From assembly GCA_947259195.1 (NCBI GenBank), contig CAMYLC010000155.1, forward strand, positions 80,899 to 140,511: DNA of 59,613 nt. Direction: 5' to 3'. The stretch comes from Thermoanaerobaculia bacterium. GTDB lineage: Bacteria > Acidobacteriota > Thermoanaerobaculia > Multivoradales > JAHEKO01. The position numbers were made by a program, and so were the translations under genes. Of the stretch, positions 9,563-18,153 are shown one piece after another; position 1 is the first letter of the stretch; every line of letters starts with the position of its first letter. The notes beneath the pieces are model-generated. The model was not told the origin of the DNA. It made no database searches and saw only the letters and a program-made list of their open reading frames with translations.

Positions 9563-11518
9563 ATGACTGCGTTTTGGCAGGTGGGCGGTTGGCGGTGGTG
9601 GCTTTTCGGCTGCCTGATCTTGGTGGCGTGTGGAAGGGCCCGAGAGGAGACGAGACCCTCGATGTCCCCGCGTCCTCAACTCGAGGTCGTCGAAGCTCTT
9701 CGGCAGGATCTGGAGGCTGTGCGGCATCCGTCCGATGGTGGCGGCAAAGCTTGGATCGCCGACGGCGATGATTCGAGCCTGGAAGTAATGGCGGGCAGCT
9801 CCGGACAATGGACACTTCTCTACGAGGCCGGTCCGCTGGGCATCGCCGAGGGAGGCTGGCTCTTTGTTCAGGCCCCTCCTTTCTGGGGCTGGAGCACCCC
9901 TCAGGTGCTGAACCAGGAAGGCGTGGGATTCAGCCTGGTCTCCACAGCGGCCGAAGGGGTTCTACTCGACGCTCAGACCGTGGATCAGGGTCTTCTTGGA
10001 ATCGAGATCCAAGGCCGGCCGCTCGAGGAAGGGGAGCGAGTGCAGGTGGTCTACGGCGCTGGCGACCTCGGCGCAGTGGCGGATCGATTCGCCGAAAGTG
10101 AGTCGGCTTTCTTTGTCGCTGTCGATGGCAATGGCGATGGCGTGCGAAAGCTGGTGCCAGGACCGTTGAATGTCAGGGTTCTGGCTGGGCCCGCGGCGCA
10201 AATGGTCGTCATCCTGCCATCGACGGCCCGGCCAGGGGAGCAGGTCAGCATTCGAGTCTCGATTCTCGACGCCACCGGAAGTGCCGGCGTGAATGTCGAA
10301 GGAGAGGTCTCGCTGCGAGCGGAGGGCTTCCGCGATTTACCAGCAGTCGTTGAATTGACACCCGTCCAGCGAGGTGTTTTTCAACTGGAGGCGACTGTCG
10401 AGAACGAGGGTATCTTCAGGGTCGAGGCGACGGGCCCGTACGACCTGCAGGCGACGAGCAATCCTCTCGTTGTCTCGGCGGATGGCGAGAGCATCGTCTG
10501 GGGCGATCTGCATGGTCACTCAGCGTTGTCGGACGGTACCGGGACCTTTGAAGACTATTTCGAGTACGCCCGAGATGTTGCCGGTCTGGATGTGGTCGCC
10601 CTGACGGACCATGACCACTGGGGTATGGAGCCCCTGGCCCTTCATCCGGAGTTCTGGTCCGAGATCCGTCGGCAAGTCGAGAGTTTCTATCGAGCCGGGG
10701 AGTTCGTCACCCTGCTGGGCTATGAATGGACGAGCTGGATACACGGGCATCGACATGTCCTGTACTTCAGCTCCGAGGGTGAGGTATTGAGCTCTGTAGA
10801 TCCGGATTTCGAATCGCCGGATCAGCTCTGGGACGCTCTGCGTGGCGAGCCCGCCTTGACAGTGGCGCACCATTCGGCAGGCGGCCCGATTCCGACAAAC
10901 TGGGAGTTTCCTCCAGATCCGGAGCTGGAGCCGATCACCGAGATCGTCTCGGTCCATGGCAGCAGCGAGGCCATGGACTCGCCCGGTCTCATCTACAGCC
11001 CGTTACCCGGCAACTTCGTGCGCGACGTTCTCGACAGGGGTTTCAAGTTCGGGTTCGTGGGCAGCGGCGACAGCCATGATGGGCATCCGGGTTTGGCCCA
11101 CCTGGCGTCACCCTCTGGTGGGCTGGCCGCATTTCTCGCCGAGGATCTGACGAGGGAGGGTATCCTGCGGGCCCTCAGGTCTCGACGCGTCTATGCGACC
11201 AACGGACCGCGCATCGTTCTGGCTACCCGGCTGGGTGGACAGCTCATGGGAGACGACATCGAGCTTGCTGGCCTGAAAAGTGAATCCGCGGCTGGACAAT
11301 ATGTCGAGCTGTCGGTGAGAGTCGTGGCGCAAGGTCCCCTGGACAGGATCGATGTGATCCGCAGCGGTCAGGTGCACTTGAGCGTTGCCTGCGACGAACA
11401 GAGAGAATGCGGCTTTGTCCGAGCCTTGGAGGGCCTCCGTCCAGGAGAGTATGTCTATGCGAGGGCGGTCCAGGTAGACGGAGGCGCTGCCTGGTCCAGC
11501 CCGAACTATCTGCACTGA
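9563..11518 (+). CDS. PHP-domain / DUF3604-like lipoprotein
   Basis: From ATG 9563 the 651-residue protein starts with a lipoprotein signal (RWWLFGCLILVAC, lipobox LVAC with Cys 23), so it is probably membrane-anchored outside the cytoplasm. Residues about 60-300 look like beta-rich domains. The second half is a PHP-type metal site: GDLHGHSALSDG, VALTDHDHWG, VAHHSAGG and GFVGSGDSHDGHPG supply the usual His/Asp ligands. The same ordering occurs in DUF3604 proteins, which are predicted metallo-hydrolases of unknown substrate. An upstream TTG (9518) would add 15 residues in front of the signal peptide, which makes it less likely. The gene is divergent from the efflux operon. Confidence 0.85.
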   Translation: MTAFWQVGGWRWWLFGCLILVACGRAREETRPSMSPRPQLEVVEALRQDLEAVRHPSDGGGKAWIADGDDSSLEVMAGSSGQWTLLYEAGPLGIAEGGWLFVQAPPFWGWSTPQVLNQEGVGFSLVSTAAEGVLLDAQTVDQGLLGIEIQGRPLEEGERVQVVYGAGDLGAVADRFAESESAFFVAVDGNGDGVRKLVPGPLNVRVLAGPAAQMVVILPSTARPGEQVSIRVSILDATGSAGVNVEGEVSLRAEGFRDLPAVVELTPVQRGVFQLEATVENEGIFRVEATGPYDLQATSNPLVVSADGESIVWGDLHGHSALSDGTGTFEDYFEYARDVAGLDVVALTDHDHWGMEPLALHPEFWSEIRRQVESFYRAGEFVTLLGYEWTSWIHGHRHVLYFSSEGEVLSSVDPDFESPDQLWDALRGEPALTVAHHSAGGPIPTNWEFPPDPELEPITEIVSVHGSSEAMDSPGLIYSPLPGNFVRDVLDRGFKFGFVGSGDSHDGHPGLAHLASPSGGLAAFLAEDLTREGILRALRSRRVYATNGPRIVLATRLGGQLMGDDIELAGLKSESAAGQYVELSVRVVAQGPLDRIDVIRSGQVHLSVACDEQRECGFVRALEGLRPGEYVYARAVQVDGGAAWSSPNYLH

Positions 11519-11545
11519 CCGGATTGTGGCGTTGGGGAATCACCC

Positions 11546-11740
11546 TCAGAGTCCGAGCCATTGCATGAAGGCTTCGAGTGCGAAGTAGAGGACGGCGTAG
11601 AAGGCCAGCACAGCTAGCGACAAGATGACGGCCATCCGGCGGGAGTGAAAATGCTGCGCAATGAGGAAGGTACCCACGACGCTGATGGCTGTGAAGAGCA
11701 TGAAGAGAAGATTGCCCAGCATCGGATCGCCTCTACCCAT
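11546..11740 (-). CDS. Small two-helix membrane protein
   Basis: The frame is open further upstream, but a textbook ribosome binding site (GGAGG, 5 bases before ATG 11740) marks the start, giving 64 residues. Two hydrophobic stretches (LLFMLFTAISVVGTFLIA and MAVILSLAVLAFYAVLYFAL) are separated by the basic turn HFHSRR, so a hairpin in the inner membrane is expected. I do not recognise the family. It stands alone, convergent with the PHP lipoprotein gene and divergent from the nitronate monooxygenase gene. Confidence 0.65.
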   Translation of the reverse strand: MGRGDPMLGNLLFMLFTAISVVGTFLIAQHFHSRRMAVILSLAVLAFYAVLYFALEAFMQWLGL

Positions 11741-11835
11741 ATCGACCTCCGTTTCAAACGCCGCTCCGCGGCCTGTTGCCGCGCCGGGACCTCCCGGACT
11801 CGCAGCCTGCTCACATCCTACTGCGAGGCAGCATC

Positions 11836-12852
11836 GTGAGTGAAAGAGATTCGCCACGAGACGCTCTCGAGACGGTGGTCAGTCGTCAGTTGAGGATCGA
11901 GGTGCCGTTGATTTGCGGTGCCATGTACCCGTGCAGCAACCCGGAGCTGGTGGCAGCGGTTTCGGAGGCGGGTGGCATGGGCATCATTCAGCCGCTATCG
12001 CTCGTCTATGTGCATGGACACGAGTTCAGGCAAGGCCTGGCGACGATCAAGCGCCTGACCGCTAAACCGGTCGGCTTGAACGTGGTCGTCGAGCGCTCTT
12101 CGAAGGTCTACATGGACCGTATGCAGGGCTACGTCGATGTCGCTCTGGAGGAGGGCATCCGCTTCTTTGTGACATCCCTGGGGAACCCTCGCTGGGTGGT
12201 GGACAAGGTCCACCAGATGGGCGGGCTCGTCTACCACGACGTGACCGAACGCAAGTGGGCCGACAAGGGCCTGGAGGCCGGCGTCGACGGCCTGATAGCC
12301 GTCAACAATCGGGCCGGGGGCCACGCTGGGGCCAAGGGGGCTCAACAGCTCCTCGATGAGCTCGGGGATCTGGAGGTCCCTCTGGTCTGCGCCGGTGGAG
12401 TGGGGGACGAAGGGGAATTCGAGCGAGCTCTGCGCAACGGCTACGCGGCGGTTCAGATGGGTACTCGGTTCATCGCCACGCCGGAGTGTCGCGCGAGTGA
12501 CGACTACAAGCGCGCTATTGTCAGGGCGAGGGCCGAAGATATCGTCCTTACCGAACGCATTACGGGTGTGCCCGTCTCGGTGATCCGCACGCCCTACGTC
12601 GACAAGGTTGGCACCAGCGCTGGCCCGGTGGCACGCTGGCTGCTCCATGGTCGCAAGACGAAGCACTGGATGAGGATGGTCTACTCTCTGCAGGCATTGT
12701 GGAGTCTGAAGCGGTCTTCGGTCCGCTCGTTCTCCTATCGCGACTATCTGCAGGCTGGCAAGAGCGTCGAAGGCATCGAGGCCATCGAGCCCTCCGGGGT
12801 TGTCGTGGAGCGCTTTGCTGACGCCGTGCTGCGCAGCGCCCGTGCCTATTGA
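11836..12852 (+). CDS. Nitronate monooxygenase-like FMN oxidoreductase
   Basis: From GTG 11836 (GAGG nearby upstream) this is a 338-residue TIM-barrel flavoprotein of the 2-nitropropane dioxygenase/nitronate monooxygenase family, which also contains enoyl-ACP reductase FabK. Visible features are PLICGAMYPCSNPELVAAVS at the N-terminus, the family histidine in NNRAGGHAG, the phosphate-binding LVCAGGVGD, and VQMGTRFIATPEC. Family enzymes oxidise alkyl nitronates with O2 using FMN; FabK instead reduces enoyl-ACP. I cannot tell these apart with certainty, though GGHAG favours the NMO branch. The gene ends 7 bases inside the convergent YVTN gene. Confidence 0.85.
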   Translation: MSERDSPRDALETVVSRQLRIEVPLICGAMYPCSNPELVAAVSEAGGMGIIQPLSLVYVHGHEFRQGLATIKRLTAKPVGLNVVVERSSKVYMDRMQGYVDVALEEGIRFFVTSLGNPRWVVDKVHQMGGLVYHDVTERKWADKGLEAGVDGLIAVNNRAGGHAGAKGAQQLLDELGDLEVPLVCAGGVGDEGEFERALRNGYAAVQMGTRFIATPECRASDDYKRAIVRARAEDIVLTERITGVPVSVIRTPYVDKVGTSAGPVARWLLHGRKTKHWMRMVYSLQALWSLKRSSVRSFSYRDYLQAGKSVEGIEAIEPSGVVVERFADAVLRSARAY

Positions 12853-13919
12853 GCCCCGGGTCTTGGTTCGCTTGCCACTGAAATCGGGCTGTAAGACATC
12901 CCATCGGGCTCCTTGCCGGCCCGCAGCAGGTCTAGGACTTCGAGGTCCTCGGTGTCGATGACGACGACGGCGTCGGCCTGAGTTGCCGCTACCCATGCCC
13001 GATCACCGGTTGGGTGGATAACCAGCCCGACCGGCACCGGGCTCTCACCGAAGCTGTCGCCGAAAAGGCGGGTGCTGGCATCGGGGACGGTGCTGAGATC
13101 CAATTTGCGACGCGTCAGCTCACTACGCTGCTCAACGTCGAAGACCACCACCTCGCCGGATCGAGCGACCGAGACCAGGGCCTTGCCGCCGTCGGGGGTG
13201 ATGGCAACGCGAATCGGAAAGCCGCTACAGGCGACTGTGTCCAGGATCTCCAGGCTCTGTGAGTCAATGATGGTAATGGTGTCCGCGGCCCGATTGGTGA
13301 TCCAGACTTCGCTCCCATCGGGCGTGACGGCGATGCCTTCGGCGCCCTCGCCGGTCTCGACATCAGCGAGCCTGGTGCCGGCCTCGAGATCGATGGCGGT
13401 AACGGTTCCTGAACCGATATTGGCTACGAACGCCCTGCCACCCTCCGGCGTAGTGGCCACCATGTGGGAGATCTCCTGGTTGGTAGGAATCTGATCGACG
13501 ACTCTGCCCGCTTGGATATCGACCACCAGAAGATGTGCGCTGCCCTCCGTGGTAACGGCGACCCGATTGTCGCCGATCCAGGCGACGCCGTGAGGTCTCG
13601 AGTGCTCTCCGAGATCGACTGTGCGGAGCACCCTGCCACCCGGTACATCGACAATCGTCAGGCTGGAGCCGGGCTCGTCCCGATTGCCATAGTTGCAGAT
13701 GACGGCGAGCGATCCATCTGACGAGACCTCGATCTCGTGCGGCGCCATGCCGGTTGGAAGAGTCGCCATGGACTCTCCGCTGGCCACATCGATGAGATCC
13801 ACCGTATTGTCGGTCTTGTTGGCCACGAGAAGGGTCTGAGCGCTGCTGGCGCTCGGGACCAGGGCCATCGCGACGACAAACGCTGCGAAGAGAAGCGAGG
13901 AAGAAGTTGATCGGCGCAT
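12846..13919 (-). CDS. Secreted YVTN-family beta-propeller protein
   Basis: A 357-residue protein with a clear Sec signal peptide (LLFAAFVVAMALVPSASSAQ) and about seven repeats of a propeller blade, each with a variant of 'VANxxDNTVxVID..tgxxxatlpTG..P'. Examples are VANKTDNTVDLIDVAS, VANIGSGTVTAIDLEAG and ITNRAADTITIIDSQS. Such proteins are periplasmic or outer-membrane scaffolds; some bind metals or nitrogen oxides, but no catalytic or heme motif is visible. The start is set by AGGAG 7 bases before ATG 13919. Its 3' end overlaps the convergent nitronate monooxygenase gene. Confidence 0.88.
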   Translation of the reverse strand: MRRSTSSSLLFAAFVVAMALVPSASSAQTLLVANKTDNTVDLIDVASGESMATLPTGMAPHEIEVSSDGSLAVICNYGNRDEPGSSLTIVDVPGGRVLRTVDLGEHSRPHGVAWIGDNRVAVTTEGSAHLLVVDIQAGRVVDQIPTNQEISHMVATTPEGGRAFVANIGSGTVTAIDLEAGTRLADVETGEGAEGIAVTPDGSEVWITNRAADTITIIDSQSLEILDTVACSGFPIRVAITPDGGKALVSVARSGEVVVFDVEQRSELTRRKLDLSTVPDASTRLFGDSFGESPVPVGLVIHPTGDRAWVAATQADAVVVIDTEDLEVLDLLRAGKEPDGMSYSPISVASEPRPGAQ

Positions 13920-14147
13920 GTGTAGCTCCTAGCAAGGGGCAACCCAGGGTTGTTGGGAGGCCTCGGGTTGCGGTCAGCCAGCCGGGCGTCACGGGACATC
14001 CAATCCTAGCTCATTGGGTCGTCGGTTGGATGCCCAGGAGAGGTCGGTGGATTCGTCCCAAATTGTCCATGACCTCGACCGTCGAGACCCTCTCTGGAAA
14101 TTCAGATGCCGTGGTGGGTTGTTCTCTGAAGGTAGAGGAGGGATCCA

Positions 14148-14879
14148 ATGAGAAAAGGGTTTCTTGCCCTGCTGCTGGCGAGCCTGCTTCTCCCAGGAGC
14201 GCCGGCCGTCCAAGCTGAGGGCTATCAGAAGGCTCATCAGCGGATGTTGCAGGAGATCGAGGCAGACACCCGGCTCACCGCCCGCGAGACCGGCAGGGAG
14301 GCTCTGGACAGTCGCGTCATGGCGGCGATAGCCCGGGTGCCACGACACGAGTTCGTGCCGCCCGAGCTGCGTCGGCATGCTTACGACAATCGGCCGCTGC
14401 CGATTGGCTATGGCCAGACGATCTCGCAGCCGTACATCGTGGCCCTGATGACCGATCTGCTCGGGTTGGCAGGGGACGCGAAAGTCCTGGAGATAGGCAC
14501 CGGATCTGGATACCAGGCTGCGGTCCTGGCTGAAATGGGGGCGCGCGTCTTCACGATCGAGATCATTCCAGAGCTGGGAAGCGAGGTGGCGAAGAGGTTT
14601 ACGGAGTTGGGCTACTCGGAGATCGCGAGCCGAGTCGGAGACGGGTACTACGGATGGGAGGAGGAAGCGCCTTTCGACGCAGTCATCGTGACAGCTGCGT
14701 CACCGACGATTCCGCCCCCACTGGTCGCGCAGCTCGAGCCTGGCGGCGTGCTGGTGATACCCGTAGGAGGACCGTTCTCCGTGCAGCAGCTTACCCTGGT
14801 GGAAAAGGACGAATCGGGTGTTGTTCGAACCAGACATGTGCTCCCGGTGGCCTTTGTTCCCCTGACGGGAACCCGGTAG
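14148..14879 (+). CDS. pcm: Protein-L-isoaspartate O-methyltransferase with signal peptide
   Basis: This 243-residue protein carries the PIMT fold: RVPRHEFVPPELRRHAYDNRPLPIGYGQTIS is the family's active-site and substrate region (given here in parts: RVPRHEFVP, then GYGQTISQP), followed by the SAM motif VLEIGTGSGYQAAVLA, then VGDGYYGW and FDAVIVTAA. PIMTs methylate isoaspartyl residues in aged proteins so that they can be repaired. The odd part is a strong N-terminal signal peptide (KGFLALLLASLLLPGAPAVQA) that would send it to the periplasm, where SAM is not normally available. A ribosome binding site GAGGAGG precedes ATG 14148. It heads a run of four genes on the same strand. Confidence 0.92.
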   Translation: MRKGFLALLLASLLLPGAPAVQAEGYQKAHQRMLQEIEADTRLTARETGREALDSRVMAAIARVPRHEFVPPELRRHAYDNRPLPIGYGQTISQPYIVALMTDLLGLAGDAKVLEIGTGSGYQAAVLAEMGARVFTIEIIPELGSEVAKRFTELGYSEIASRVGDGYYGWEEEAPFDAVIVTAASPTIPPPLVAQLEPGGVLVIPVGGPFSVQQLTLVEKDESGVVRTRHVLPVAFVPLTGTR

Positions 14880-14922
14880 ACCTCATCACTCCACGATCCA
14901 CGGATCACGATTCCGCCGTTTC

Positions 14923-17412
14923 ATGCCGCTTCGTCTTGCCATTCTGATCCTGTCGGCTGCGGCGATCGGTTACGAAGTCCTGCTCATTCGACTGTTCTCC
15001 ATCATCCAATGGCAGCAGTTCGCGGCCATGGTGATCAGCCTGGCGCTGTTGGGCTACGGAGTCAGCGGCAGCTGCCTGGCCCTGGTGAGGTCCCGGTTGC
15101 TGTCTGGGCGATCCTCGACACCAGGGCGAGCTGTGCTGATCGGTGCGGTGTCGTTCGGGCCGCTGTCTGTGGGGGCCTACCTTCTGGCTCAGCGACTCCC
15201 CTTCAATGCGTTGGCCCTCGTCTGGGAGCCAGAGCAGCTGCTCTGGCTGCTCCTCGTCTATTTGGTCCTGGCCCTGCCCTTCCTCAGTGTCGGTTTTACG
15301 ATCGGTCTCTGCCTGACAGTATGGCGAGAGGAGATCCCTCGCTTCTATCAGGCCGATCTGCTGGGAGCTGGTCTCGGCGCAGCGGGTGTGATGCTGGCCT
15401 TATGGGTGCTCTCACCGGAGCGCATTCTCCTGGTCATAGGCACAGGCGGCCTCCTCGCCGCCACGGTCGCCAGCCTCGACTCCAGGGTCGCTTTCAAGCG
15501 GTCCTCGACGGCACTGCTGGCAGTGGTTTCGCTGTCCTCGATGATCATCCCTGGCACCTGGATCGATCTCAGGCGCTCGGAGTACAAGAATTTGAGCAAG
15601 GCCCTGCTTGTGCCCGGAGCCGAGGTCATGATGGAGCGGTCGAGTCCTTTGGCTGTCCTGTCTGTGGTACGTAGCCCGAAAGTACCCTTTCGTTATGCGC
15701 CCGGACTCAGCTTGGCGTATGGGGGGATTCTTCCCGAGCAGCTCGGCGTTTTCGAAGATGGAGACGGCATGGCCGTCGTCGATCGGCGCTCACCCGGCGA
15801 AGGCGCATCGGGCTACCGTGACTTCCAGGTCTCCTCTGTTGGTTACCAGCTCACGGAGAATCCACGTGTGCTGATTGTCGGACTGGGCGGGGGAGGAGAG
15901 GTCATCTCTGCCCTCGGCCATGGGGCGGCGAGCGTCATGGTTGTCGAGCAGAATCCGCAGTTGGCAGCCCTGCTACTGGGCGAGCTCGCTGAGTTCTCGG
16001 GCTACCTCCTGGAAGAGCCGAGTGTCGAGGTGACGGTAGGAGAGCCGCGTGCCTTCCTGGCGTCGCGTCGAGATGCATGGGATCTCATCCACTTGACAGA
16101 CATGCAGTCGCTCACCGTGTCGGGTGGAGGGGTGGGGGCCGCGGGCGTCAGCTATCTGTACACGGTGGAGGCGCTCGAGGAGTTGGCCGAGCATCTGACG
16201 CCTGGAGGCCTGCTGTCGGTAACCCGACGGCTGAGGGTGCCGCCCCGTGACAGCCTGAAGTTGTTTGCGACTGCCTGGGAGGCTCTCGAGAGCCTTGAGC
16301 GGGGTAGTGCGCAGGACAGCCTCGCGATGGTGAGGAGCTGGGATGCGGTGACTCTCCTGATGAAGAGAGGCGGATGGTCGAGCACCGAGCTCGAAGAGCT
16401 TCGTGCCTGGTCTCGAGATCGATGGCTCGACGTGGTGTTCCTGCCAGGGATGAGGCCCGAGGAGGCGAATCGATTCAATCGGCTGGAGAAACCCTATCTG
16501 CATCTTGGGACGACGGCTCTGGCGGGGGAAGATCGTCAAGACTTCATCGAGGACTACAAGTTCCTTATCCGACCCGCCAGCGATGATCGGCCCTTCTTCT
16601 CCCATTTCTTCCGGTGGCGGGCATTGCCGGAGCTGATCGAGCTGCGCGGCCGGGGCGGGGCGTCCCTGGTGGAGTGGGGCTATCTTGTGGCGGTCGGCAC
16701 ATTGCTGCAGGCGATCCTCGCCGGCTCCGTTCTGATACTCCTCCCACTCCTTCTTCAGCCGGGCTGGCGGCACGGACGGGAAGGGTCAGGCACGACGTGG
16801 AGCTTCTTCGCGGCATTGGGTTTGGCTTTTCTCATGCTGGAGATTGCCTATATCCAGCGGGTGACCGTCTATGTAGGAAACCCGATCTTTGCTGTGGCCA
16901 CGGCTCTCGCTGCGTTTTTGGTGTTCGCCGGCCTGGGTAGCGGTTCGATATCCAGGCTGAGCGATTCGAAAGCACAGGCTCTCGAATCGAAGATCGGTTT
17001 TGTCGCCGGAGCGATCGTGCTGCTATGTCTCCTGCACCTCGGTCTCGCGCCGGTGATCTTTCGGGCGACGCAGGCGCTGGCGCTCGGCTGGAAGGCCCTC
17101 CTCAGCGTGGCTGTTGTCGCTCCCCTGGCGTTTGCGATGGGAATGCCTTTCCCACTGGCTCTGCAGCGGCTTGGCCGCACCCATGCAGAGCGCATTCCTT
17201 TGGCTTGGGGCATCAATGGTTGGGCTACTGTGGTGAGTGCTGCTCTGGCGCCGCTGATGGCGATCCACTTTGGCCTCAATGCTCTCGTGGTCTTCGCTGC
17301 TCTCTGCTATGGCTTGGCAGGGCTTGTGGCGGGCTCGGTTGGCGGTGGTGGCCCGAGCCGGGCACGTCTCGCTGTTGGGAGTAGACTAGAAGGCAGCGGC
17401 TCGGACGGATGA
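14923..17412 (+). CDS. Membrane-embedded spermidine synthase-like protein
   Basis: An 829-residue protein in which a spermidine synthase-like Rossmann domain (IVGLGGGGEVISALGHG, then VVEQNPQLAALL, about residues 305-345) sits between two blocks of membrane helices. Six or so helices precede it (residues about 1-210) and six or so follow (about 580-810). Family proteins resemble polyamine synthases but have no proven polyamine activity. The typical DxTDxQ-type segment here reads LIHLTDMQSLTVSGGG. It begins 43 bases after pcm and overlaps the frame of the next gene. Substrate unknown; an alkyl- or aminopropyl-transfer role would be inference only. Confidence 0.82.
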   Translation: MPLRLAILILSAAAIGYEVLLIRLFSIIQWQQFAAMVISLALLGYGVSGSCLALVRSRLLSGRSSTPGRAVLIGAVSFGPLSVGAYLLAQRLPFNALALVWEPEQLLWLLLVYLVLALPFLSVGFTIGLCLTVWREEIPRFYQADLLGAGLGAAGVMLALWVLSPERILLVIGTGGLLAATVASLDSRVAFKRSSTALLAVVSLSSMIIPGTWIDLRRSEYKNLSKALLVPGAEVMMERSSPLAVLSVVRSPKVPFRYAPGLSLAYGGILPEQLGVFEDGDGMAVVDRRSPGEGASGYRDFQVSSVGYQLTENPRVLIVGLGGGGEVISALGHGAASVMVVEQNPQLAALLLGELAEFSGYLLEEPSVEVTVGEPRAFLASRRDAWDLIHLTDMQSLTVSGGGVGAAGVSYLYTVEALEELAEHLTPGGLLSVTRRLRVPPRDSLKLFATAWEALESLERGSAQDSLAMVRSWDAVTLLMKRGGWSSTELEELRAWSRDRWLDVVFLPGMRPEEANRFNRLEKPYLHLGTTALAGEDRQDFIEDYKFLIRPASDDRPFFSHFFRWRALPELIELRGRGGASLVEWGYLVAVGTLLQAILAGSVLILLPLLLQPGWRHGREGSGTTWSFFAALGLAFLMLEIAYIQRVTVYVGNPIFAVATALAAFLVFAGLGSGSISRLSDSKAQALESKIGFVAGAIVLLCLLHLGLAPVIFRATQALALGWKALLSVAVVAPLAFAMGMPFPLALQRLGRTHAERIPLAWGINGWATVVSAALAPLMAIHFGLNALVVFAALCYGLAGLVAGSVGGGGPSRARLAVGSRLEGSGSDG

Positions 17413-17429
17413 GGTCGAGGAGGTGGGAT

Positions 17430-18140
17430 ATGGCGGCCAAGCTTGCAAGCGGCAATCGGGACATTGCCAGGTTGGTGGAGAAACAACTGCGCAACTGGGA
17501 GCTGGGCAGGCAACAGAGAGTGACTGCCGAGTTGGCGAAACCTCTGCAAGCCGAGGATTTCGTGTGCATCTCCCGCCAGGTGGGCACCAATGGGGAGGAG
17601 GTGGCCGAGAGGGTGGGTGTGGCCCTGGAGTGGCCGGTATTCGGCCGGCAAGTCCTGGAGGCCATGGCAGGTGATGACGAGCAGCGCCGTCGCGTCTACG
17701 CCTCCATGGACGAGCGGGAGCTGAGCTGGCTAGAGGAAACCCTGAGATCGCTGATGGAGGGTGACTTCGTCAGGAACGACTACTACCATCGCCTTTGCGA
17801 GACGCTGCTGTCTCTGGCCGGGCAGGCCAACAGCGTCTTCCTGGGTCGAGGTGCCGACCTCATCTTGCCGCGGAACCGCGGTTTTCGGGCTCGCCTGGTG
17901 GCTCCGGAGGCGGATCGGGTGCGCAGCCTCGCAGCTACAATGGGATTGCCGCCCAGCAGAGCGAAGCCCGAATTGGAGCGCATCGAGCAGGAGCGCACAC
18001 GGTTCCTTCAGCGGCACTTCGGTGTCGACCCCGACGATCCAATGCGCTACGACATCACCATCAATCTGGCGAGGTTCTCTGTCGATCAGGCAGCGACGAT
18101 GATTCTCCAGGCGCGATCTCTGCTTCGGGGTAGGAGCTGA
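17430..18140 (+). CDS. Cytidylate kinase-like protein
   Basis: From ATG 17430 (GAGGAGG 6 bases upstream) this encodes 236 residues of the cytidylate-kinase-like family (AAA_26 type). ISRQVGTNGEEVAERV replaces the canonical P-loop of nucleoside monophosphate kinases with the GxxGxx-S/G pattern of this family; SVFLGRGADLIL and RARLVAPEADRVR are its second and third signatures. A second start, ATG 17409, would overlap the previous stop by 4 bases but lacks a better ribosome binding site. True Cmk enzymes phosphorylate CMP; members of this offshoot are mostly uncharacterised. It lies between the spermidine-synthase-like and radical SAM genes. Confidence 0.78.
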   Translation: MAAKLASGNRDIARLVEKQLRNWELGRQQRVTAELAKPLQAEDFVCISRQVGTNGEEVAERVGVALEWPVFGRQVLEAMAGDDEQRRRVYASMDERELSWLEETLRSLMEGDFVRNDYYHRLCETLLSLAGQANSVFLGRGADLILPRNRGFRARLVAPEADRVRSLAATMGLPPSRAKPELERIEQERTRFLQRHFGVDPDDPMRYDITINLARFSVDQAATMILQARSLLRGRS

Positions 18141-18153
18141 GAGTTCGAATCCC

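Noticed and set aside
13997..14032. CATCCAA ... TTGGATG inverted repeat with a 22-base spacer upstream of pcm
   Set aside because: Arms are short and far apart and there is no T-run; chance cannot be excluded, so it was not called as an operator or terminator.
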